DNA of 5,725 bases from Pseudomonadota bacterium (GTDB taxonomy: Bacteria > Desulfobacterota > Desulfovibrionia > Desulfovibrionales > Desulfovibrionaceae), in contig JAFABC010000068.1 of NCBI GenBank assembly GCA_023426275.1, positions 1-5,725 of the forward strand, in the 5' to 3' direction. How positions within the stretch are numbered: the stretch's first letter is position 1; every line of letters starts with the position of its first letter. Under the pieces are notes generated by a model. It was not told where the DNA came from. It searched no databases and worked only from the letters and a program-made list of their open reading frames with translations. Made by a program: the position numbers and the translations under genes. Positions 1-3,903 of the stretch are shown piece after piece.

Positions 1-9
1 ATCAAGGGG

Positions 10-36
10 GTCCGGGGGGGATTATCCCCCCCGGAC
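10..36. repeat. Perfect 11-bp inverted repeat (G/C-run hairpin)
   Basis: The arms 10-20 and 26-36 (GTCC followed by seven G, and its exact complement) enclose the loop ATTAT at 21-25. The stem is perfect over 11 bp and very GC-rich, so the hairpin would be strong in RNA from either strand. No T run follows on the minus strand, so it is not a standard intrinsic terminator for the leftward genes. It may still stop or stabilise the 3' end of their transcript, because the last leftward stop codon is at 64-66. Its right arm shares bases 34-36 with the next hairpin. Confidence 0.7.
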
Positions 37-53
37 GCCGGAGGCGTCTTTTT
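34..53 (+). terminator. Rho-independent terminator of an upstream plus-strand gene
   Basis: The stem GACGCC (34-39) / GGCGTC (43-48) with loop GGA is followed directly by five T (49-53), the standard layout of an intrinsic terminator read on the plus strand. No plus-strand gene precedes it inside the window, so it should serve a gene ending left of position 1. It faces the end of the leftward operon (stop at 64-66), so the two transcription units meet here. The minus-strand reading lacks a T tract. Confidence 0.75.
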
Positions 54-63
54 CCGGTCGGTC

Positions 64-480
64 CTAATGAAAATACGCCATGACGGCGTCGCGGGTGGGC
101 TTGCTGATGAGCTTGAGGCGCAGGAAGACGTCCGGGTGGACCTGGAACACGCCGGCCAGGAACAGAAAACGCGGGTCGTTGAGCTTGTCGCTGCCCTTGA
201 TGCCGTTTTGCACGGCGTTTTTGACCGTGGCCTCGAAATCGTAGCCGCTGCGTTTGAGCACGGTGGCGTACAGCGCGCACACCCGGGCCTGGAATTCCTT
301 GGGCGGAAGATTCTCGGGCAGCGCCCGTCGGCCCTCCTCCACCTGCTTGAAATAACTGTACACGTTTTGCCGGTTGAACGGCAGGCTGCGTGGCGCTTCG
401 GCGGCGTGGGCCATGTCTGCCGCGCTGCCGAGGCAGGCCAGGACGGCAAGGACGCACAGGCGGACGACAAACTGCTTCAT
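64..480 (-). CDS. Small exported protein of unknown function (138 aa)
   Basis: I do not recognise this family. The N-terminus has a signal peptide: MKQFVVR, a hydrophobic stretch to about residue 20, and an Ala-His-Ala/Ala site near residue 26. That leaves a mature periplasmic protein of about 112 residues. A Val-Leu-Ala-Cys near residues 13-16 resembles a weak lipobox but lies inside the hydrophobic core, so signal peptidase I cleavage is preferred. The mature part is mainly helical in appearance, basic and hydrophilic, with one cysteine and no membrane segment. The ATG (478-480) overlaps the TGA of the preceding gene (477-479), which points to translational coupling. No strong Shine-Dalgarno sequence precedes it. 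It is the last gene of the probable HDOD operon, and the product ends 11 bp from a terminator hairpin pair. Confidence 0.8.
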   Translation of the reverse strand: MKQFVVRLCVLAVLACLGSAADMAHAAEAPRSLPFNRQNVYSYFKQVEEGRRALPENLPPKEFQARVCALYATVLKRSGYDFEATVKNAVQNGIKGSDKLNDPRFLFLAGVFQVHPDVFLRLKLISKPTRDAVMAYFH

Positions 481-1037
481 TTGGGGGCGGTTCCCTGGGG
501 CCCGGCGCAGGGGGCGAAAAGCGGTTGGTAGAAATAGGTCAGGCTGCCGGCCTTGCTGTCGGGCTGGTAGCGCATGCGGATCAGCACGTTGCCGAGCGGC
601 CAGGCCAGATCGTTCGCCGGCTGGGCCAGTTCCACCGGGGCGGCGTACTTGCCCGACAGAAAACCGCGGATGGCGTCATGGGCCTTCTTGCCCGAATATT
701 CGACCATGACCGCGGCGAACTTCCCTTCGCAAAAGCCGTAGACGACGCTGCGCAACGTGGCCCCGCCGATGCGGTAGACCACGCCCGGCACCTGGGCGTA
801 GGTGGCCTGTCCGTCTTTTTCCAGCACGGTCAGGTCCGGCACCATGGCCATGGGCGTGCCCCATTTGACGCCGTGAAAGGCGTTGGGCTCCTTGATGACG
901 GTGCCCGGGACGTCCACGGTCTCATGGTCGCCCTGTTCGGGGGCGGCCTTCTTGGCCGGGGCGTGTTTGCGGGCCTGGACCGGAGCGCACAGCAACAGGC
1001 AACACAGGAAGACCAGCAGCGAAAAACGGATGTTCAT
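477..1037 (-). CDS. Exported protein of unknown function (186 aa)
   Basis: The N-terminus is a signal peptide: MNIR, a Leu/Cys-rich hydrophobic core to about residue 18, and a Val-Gln-Ala/Arg site near residue 22. A Lys/Ala/Pro-rich linker follows, then a folded region from about residue 50. That region opens with a Phe-His-Gly-Val-Lys-Trp-Gly-Thr stretch, which resembles the 'F-x-G-x-x-W-G' opening of small periplasmic proteins and lipoproteins I associate with deltaproteobacteria; this is recalled similarity, not a database match. The remainder alternates short strand-like segments and contains two cysteines. No catalytic motif is visible. It starts 22 bp after the 63-aa gene and its stop overlaps the next start, so it sits inside the leftward operon. 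The Shine-Dalgarno match is poor. The two exported proteins may act together in the periplasm, but this is inferred only from their coupling. Confidence 0.82.
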   Translation of the reverse strand: MNIRFSLLVFLCCLLLCAPVQARKHAPAKKAAPEQGDHETVDVPGTVIKEPNAFHGVKWGTPMAMVPDLTVLEKDGQATYAQVPGVVYRIGGATLRSVVYGFCEGKFAAVMVEYSGKKAHDAIRGFLSGKYAAPVELAQPANDLAWPLGNVLIRMRYQPDSKAGSLTYFYQPLFAPCAGPQGTAPK

Positions 1038-1059
1038 AATAGGGGGTGTGGGGCGTTGG

Positions 1060-1251
1060 TTATGCGGAAACAGACAGGATCATGCCGCGTAGCGTCACGG
1101 CCATGAGATCGCTTTGCACGCTACGTCCGCTGGAGAGATACTGGGCCATTTCCTCGCGCCGCCGGTCGCCGGCCAGGCTCATGTATTCGAGGATCATGTC
1201 GTTTATGGCCGATCCTGTCAGCGGGGTGAGGGTGACGGTGGACGAGGACAT
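1060..1251 (-). CDS. Small protein of unknown function (63 aa)
   Basis: This is a short gene in the HDOD operon with no family I recognise. The product begins MSSSTVTLTPLTG and is then largely helical, with a Met-rich amphipathic segment around residues 14-40 (including GDRRREEMAQYL), a short linker, and a hydrophobic end near residues 48-63. No signal peptide or transmembrane helix is obvious. The ATG at 1249-1251 was chosen because AAAGGGAG (1261-1268) lies 9 nt upstream. The frame stays open to an earlier ATG at 1324-1326, which overlaps the HDOD stop and would give 88 residues with a Cys-Pro-Ala-Cys near the N-terminus. That extension carries ATA, AGG and CGA codons, unusual here, and its AAAAGGGAG is better read as a ribosome binding site. 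The next gene starts 22 bp downstream. Its place after an HDOD gene suggests a partner or adaptor role, but this is unproven. Confidence 0.6.
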   Translation of the reverse strand: MSSSTVTLTPLTGSAINDMILEYMSLAGDRRREEMAQYLSSGRSVQSDLMAVTLRGMILSVSA

Positions 1252-1260
1252 GGCGTGTCG

Positions 1261-1268
1261 CTCCCTTT
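1261..1268 (-). promoter_or_regulatory. Ribosome binding site deciding the 63-aa start
   Basis: On the minus strand this reads AAAGGGAG, 9 nt before the ATG at 1249-1251. It is the strongest Shine-Dalgarno match in the leftward operon and is the reason for preferring the 63-residue product over the 88-residue alternative beginning at 1326. Confidence 0.6.
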
Positions 1269-1322
1269 TCTCGCTCCATATCGCCGCGTCGGGGGATTGG
1301 CAAGCCGGGCAGGCGTCGATGC

Positions 1323-2321
1323 TCATGGGCCCACCAGGGCGGTCATGGCGTCGAGCCCCTGTTCCAGGATGACCTGGAATTCGTCGGGCGTCGCGTCGAC
1401 CAGGTTGAAGACAGGCAGCACCCGGACGTCGAGCCGGGGCAGGCCGATGGCGGGACGGGGCCGCACGCCCAGGGCGTTGGCCATGAAATTCGCCACGTGC
1501 ACGGCGGCGGCCAGCAGGTTGTCCGGGCACTGCCCCGGTTCGTGGTGCGCGGCCACGGCCTGGAACAGCACCTCGGGCAGCAGCCATTTGGCGGCGATGC
1601 GCCCGCCCAGGGCGGCATGGTCGAAGCCGAGCTCCAGGCGTTCGGCCGCGTCGAGGGGCAGATTCCTGGCCGACGCCCGGCGCAGGGCCGCGCCGGCCAG
1701 ATCCGGCTCGGCCACGGCCAGCACCAGCCGGCCCATGTCGTGGAGCAGGCCGGCCACGAAATAGCGTTCGCCGCCCCGCTCGCCCACGCGTTCGGCCAGG
1801 GCCCGGGCGAGCAGGCCCACGGCCACGGCGTGGCGCCAGAAGTCCTCCGGCCGCAGCAGGTCCGGCCGGGGCGGGGCGTCGAAGAGCCGGGACAGCATGG
1901 CGCCGGCGGCCATGGTCTCGATTTCGCCCAGGCCGATGACGGTCACGGCCCGGGACACGGTGGCCACCTTGCTGGCCGGGCTGTAGAGCGGGCTGTTGGC
2001 CAGACGCAGGACATAGGCGGCCAGGGACGGGTCCATGGACAGCACGGCGGCGATGTCGGCGGCCGAACTCATGGGGTCCCGGGCCTTGCGGCGCAGGGCC
2101 AGATAGGCTTCGGGCAGGGGCGGGGGCGTGATGTCGGCCAGGGAGACCCGGCCCTCGGCCACCGAGTCCTCCAGGGGGCGGACCGGTGGGGCGGCCGGGC
2201 TGTCGGCCTGCCACAAGCCGGCGCCAAAGGCCGCAAAGCGGCTCACGAAATCGGTTTTGCCGACGTTGCCATCGGCTCCGGACGGGGCGCGCCCCGTTGA
2301 CGATGCGGCATTGGCGGACAT
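1323..2321 (-). CDS. HDOD domain signalling protein (332 aa)
   Basis: HDOD is an HD-superfamily output domain found in bacterial signalling proteins; most members have no known enzymatic activity and are thought to bind ligands or partners in the cytoplasm. Residues 1-60 look unstructured and variable. The HDOD core runs from about residue 62 to 285: LPPLPE-like opening ('PPPLPEAYLAL', 67-76), the 'DPSLAAYVLRLANSPLYS' helix pair (97-114), 'AVTVIGLGEIETMA' (125-138), His164 in FWRHA, GLLHDMGRL with His194-Asp195, His235 in FDHAALG, and His259-His260 in AHHEP. The final Asp of classical HD domains is replaced by Asn278 (VHVANF). No GYP-type DGxGYP motif is present. The ATG at 2319-2321 is preferred to a GTG at 2331-2333, because GGGAG (2333-2337 on the minus strand) is 11 nt upstream of the ATG and overlaps the GTG. 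It heads the leftward operon and is divergent from the CBS gene. Confidence 0.92.
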   Translation of the reverse strand: MSANAASSTGRAPSGADGNVGKTDFVSRFAAFGAGLWQADSPAAPPVRPLEDSVAEGRVSLADITPPPLPEAYLALRRKARDPMSSAADIAAVLSMDPSLAAYVLRLANSPLYSPASKVATVSRAVTVIGLGEIETMAAGAMLSRLFDAPPRPDLLRPEDFWRHAVAVGLLARALAERVGERGGERYFVAGLLHDMGRLVLAVAEPDLAGAALRRASARNLPLDAAERLELGFDHAALGGRIAAKWLLPEVLFQAVAAHHEPGQCPDNLLAAAVHVANFMANALGVRPRPAIGLPRLDVRVLPVFNLVDATPDEFQVILEQGLDAMTALVGP

Positions 2322-2479
2322 GGCCCAAGACACTCCCGGAATTTTCGTCTCATCGTCCGCCTAGCCCATTTCCACCCGTCCGGCAAGGCGCGCGCGGACG
2401 GTCCCCGCGCTTGGATTCCTTGACATCCCGCACGGTCCGGATAAGTTAGGCTGACACGAAAACGGATTGGAATCACGGC
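2322..2479. promoter_or_regulatory. Divergent intergenic region between HDOD and CBS genes
   Basis: These 158 bp separate two divergent genes and must hold promoters for both. The plus-strand promoter is described separately. For the minus-strand HDOD operon I see only a weak candidate: TTGCCG, then 17 bp, then TAGGCG, centred around 2372. A short inverted repeat, CGTCCGC (2354-2360) and GCGGACG (2394-2400), brackets part of that candidate. A direct repeat ACGGTCC lies at 2398-2404 and 2432-2438. In DNA this GC-rich such short repeats are weak evidence of operators. Confidence 0.4.
2420..2447 (+). promoter_or_regulatory. Candidate sigma70 promoter of the CBS gene
   Basis: A perfect -35 hexamer TTGACA (2420-2425) is followed after 16 bp by TAAGTT (2442-2447), which keeps the key first, second and last bases of the -10 box. 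Transcription would begin near 2454, giving a leader of about 25 nt before the ATG at 2480. It sits in the one locally less GC-rich stretch of the intergenic region. Confidence 0.55.
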
Positions 2480-3247
2480 ATGTTCAAGCAAAGGGTCGGC
2501 GAGTTGGCCAAAAGGCCCCACATCGTGGCCGCGGACGCCCCCGTGGCCCAGGCTTGCGACGTGATGGCCCGGGAAGGCGTCAGCTGCCTGGCGGCGGTGC
2601 GCGGTGCCCGGGTGGTGGGCTTTGTCACGGAAGGCGCCCTGATCCGTCGTCTGGACGTGGACCTGGACCCGGCCGCGCCGGTGCACGATTTCTTCATCCC
2701 CATCGCCGCTTCCGCGCCCCGGGATCTGGCCGTGTCCGAAGCCGTCAAGACCATGCTGGAGCACCGACAGCGCCTGCTGCCGGTGACGGACCTGGGCGGC
2801 GGCCTGCTCGGCGTGGTTACGGAACGGGAGCTGGTGGACGCGCTGGCCGTGGATTTCATGGTGGAAAACGTGGCCTGCCGGACCATCATGCGGACCGATC
2901 CCGTGACGCTGGCCCCGACGCGTCCGGTCCGCGAAGCCCTCTCCCTCATGCGCCTGAAAAGCGCCGACTGCGTGCTGGCCGTGGAGGCCGGACGGCCGGT
3001 CGGCATCTTCAGCGAACGCGACGCCTCCGTGCGCCTGCTCGGCCGGCCCGAACGACTGGCCGAGTCCCTGGCCGGCCACATGAGCGCGCCGGTGATCGGC
3101 GTTCCCGTGGAGGCCATGGTCTACAAGGTCATTTTGTTCATGCGCCAGAAAAAGGTGCGCCGTCTGGCCATCCTGGAAGCCGACGGCAGCCTGGCCGGTC
3201 TGCTGACGCAGAGAGATATCCTCAGCTATTCAAGGAGGATGGTCTGA
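2480..3247 (+). CDS. Four-CBS-motif protein (255 aa)
   Basis: The protein consists only of CBS motifs, small units that pair into Bateman modules and commonly bind adenine nucleotides (AMP, ATP, SAM) to regulate other proteins. Four repeats are visible at about residues 6-57, 67-123, 133-188 and 198-252. The ribose/phosphate-contacting 'G-x-x-(S/T)-x-x-D' signature is intact in repeat 3 (VGIFSERD, 174-181) and repeat 4 (AGLLTQRD, 239-246). It is degenerate in repeat 1 (VGFVTEGA) and repeat 2 (LGVVTERE), so the second Bateman module is the likelier nucleotide site. No signal peptide, membrane segment or output domain is present, so it should act as a cytoplasmic sensor through a partner. The ATG at 2480 has only a weak GGA about 9 nt upstream. 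The coding end contains tandem AGG-AGG codons, making an internal AAGGAGG. It is divergent from the HDOD operon and 191 bp ahead of the Rrf2 gene. Confidence 0.93.
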   Translation: MFKQRVGELAKRPHIVAADAPVAQACDVMAREGVSCLAAVRGARVVGFVTEGALIRRLDVDLDPAAPVHDFFIPIAASAPRDLAVSEAVKTMLEHRQRLLPVTDLGGGLLGVVTERELVDALAVDFMVENVACRTIMRTDPVTLAPTRPVREALSLMRLKSADCVLAVEAGRPVGIFSERDASVRLLGRPERLAESLAGHMSAPVIGVPVEAMVYKVILFMRQKKVRRLAILEADGSLAGLLTQRDILSYSRRMV

Positions 3248-3297
3248 AAGACTGCGGCTGCCGGTTGCGCCGGAGCGCAGGATGGGCCAAGACGCGG

Positions 3298-3320
3298 CCT
3301 CGTGGTTCTTGACCACGGGG
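3298..3320. repeat. Inverted repeat between CBS and Rrf2 genes
   Basis: The arms CCTCGTGGT (3298-3306) and ACCACGGGG (3312-3320) enclose loop TCTTG. The central 6 bp of each arm pair perfectly, and the stem extends to 9 bp with one G-U. It lies 50 bp after the CBS stop and could end that transcript, but G residues rather than T follow. A TTGACC (3309-3314) overlapping loop and right arm could serve as a -35 box for the Rrf2 gene, so an operator role is an alternative. Confidence 0.45.
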
Positions 3321-3358
3321 GGGCGGATTTGGCAAAAATAATACCAAGCTGATCGGAT
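3309..3358 (+). promoter_or_regulatory. Candidate promoter/operator region of the Rrf2 gene
   Basis: The only AT-rich part of this gap is 3327-3348. Two readings are possible. One is TTGACC (3309-3314), 19 bp, AAAAAT (3334-3339). The other is TTGGCA (3329-3334), 18 bp, TCGGAT (3353-3358). An imperfect palindrome TTGGCA-N7-TACCAA (3329-3347) lies across the first -10 box or the second -35 box. Rrf2-family proteins often repress their own promoter at AT-rich dyads, so this is a reasonable autoregulatory site, though unproven. Confidence 0.35.
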
Positions 3359-3401
3359 TGATGCATCTGGCGCGCCGCGAACGACGGCGGCCTCAATGCC
3401 G

Positions 3402-3420
3402 GCCGCCCCGGGAGGGCGGC
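3402..3420 (+). promoter_or_regulatory. GC-rich leader hairpin next to the Rrf2 ribosome binding site
   Basis: GCCGCCC (3402-3408) and GGGCGGC (3414-3420) pair perfectly around loop CGGGA. The stem ends three bases before the Shine-Dalgarno sequence AAAGGAGG. A stable stem at this position could influence ribosome access or protect the 5' end. It has no T tract, so it is not an intrinsic terminator. Confidence 0.4.
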
Positions 3421-3423
3421 GTC

Positions 3424-3431
3424 AAAGGAGG
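3424..3431 (+). promoter_or_regulatory. Strong ribosome binding site fixing the Rrf2 start
   Basis: AAAGGAGG lies 7 nt before the ATG at 3439-3441. The reading frame is open back to an ATG at 3358, but the 27-residue extension is Arg/Pro-rich and unlike the family, whereas Rrf2 proteins normally begin close to the helix that starts here (TQKCQYALRAL). The start at 3439 is therefore clear. Confidence 0.85.
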
Positions 3432-3438
3432 CCCGGCC

Positions 3439-3894
3439 ATGGCTGTGACACAGAAATGCCAGTACGCGTTGCGGGCCCTGTTCGAATTGGCCCGCCGCAG
3501 CGGCGACGGTCCCATTTCCGCCGGCGGTATCGCCGAGCGCCAGGCCATCCCCAAACGATTTCTGGAAGTCATCCTGCACCAGTTGCGCCAGGGTGGTTTC
3601 GTGGATTCCCAGCGCGGCAAGGACGGCGGGTTTTACCTGTCCCGGCCGGCCGAGGCCGTGACCGTGGGCGAGATCATCCGTTTCATGGACGGTCCCATCC
3701 GGCCGGTGGACTGCCATCGGGAGCGGCCCGTGACCATGTGCCCGCTACGGGGCGTCTGTGTGTTCCACGACCTGTGGGAGGCCGCCGGCAAGGCCCTGGA
3801 GCAGGTCTACGACACCCGGACCCTGGGCGATCTGGTTCTGGAGGAGAAACGCCGCCTGGAACGGCCCGCCGGCGAGCCGCCCTCCGTCATTTGA
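3439..3894 (+). CDS. Rrf2 family transcriptional regulator (151 aa)
   Basis: Rrf2 proteins (IscR, NsrR, CymR and RirA group) are dimeric winged-helix DNA-binding regulators, many of which hold an Fe-S cluster and sense iron-sulfur status, nitric oxide, oxygen or cysteine. The family pattern is clear: N-terminal helix TQKCQYALRALFELA (4-18), helix-turn-helix around 27-50 (GGIAERQAIPKRFLEVIL), wing with SQRGKDGGFYLSRP (57-70), and the helix TVGEIIRFMDGP (75-86). Three cysteines, Cys92, Cys101 and Cys107, lie in the cluster loop with spacing C-x8-C-x5-C; IscR has C-x5-C-x5-C, so the first gap is longer. This supports Fe-S binding but does not fix the signal. The length is typical. The gene has its own candidate control region and overlaps the EAL-HDOD gene tail to tail by 8 bp. 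Its targets are not visible here. Confidence 0.95.
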   Translation: MAVTQKCQYALRALFELARRSGDGPISAGGIAERQAIPKRFLEVILHQLRQGGFVDSQRGKDGGFYLSRPAEAVTVGEIIRFMDGPIRPVDCHRERPVTMCPLRGVCVFHDLWEAAGKALEQVYDTRTLGDLVLEEKRRLERPAGEPPSVI

Positions 3895-3903
3895 AGGACG
3901 GGG
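3882..3903. other. Hairpin spanning two convergent stop codons
   Basis: CTCCGTC (3882-3888) can pair with GACGGGG (3897-3903), with one G-U in the plus-strand RNA, around loop ATTTGAAG. Both stop codons (3892-3894 plus, 3887-3889 minus) lie within it. With no room for a normal terminator between the genes, it might help stop transcription, but it has no T tract and only a 7-bp stem. Confidence 0.3.

Noticed and set aside
1060..2328. A 422-codon open frame on the minus strand overlapping nearly the whole HDOD gene.
   Set aside because: Most of its product is Arg/Gly/Pro-rich out-of-frame translation of the HDOD gene. Only its end, 1060-1251 (or to 1326), behaves like a real gene.
2243..3117. 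Long minus-strand open frames opposite the CBS gene.
   Set aside because: They translate to His/Gly- or Ser/Arg-rich sequence without recognisable motifs and overlap a well-supported CBS gene and its promoter.
3358..3438. A longer Rrf2 start at 3358 adding 27 residues.
   Set aside because: The extension is Arg/Pro-rich, crosses a GC hairpin and the Shine-Dalgarno sequence AAAGGAGG, and is not part of the Rrf2 fold.
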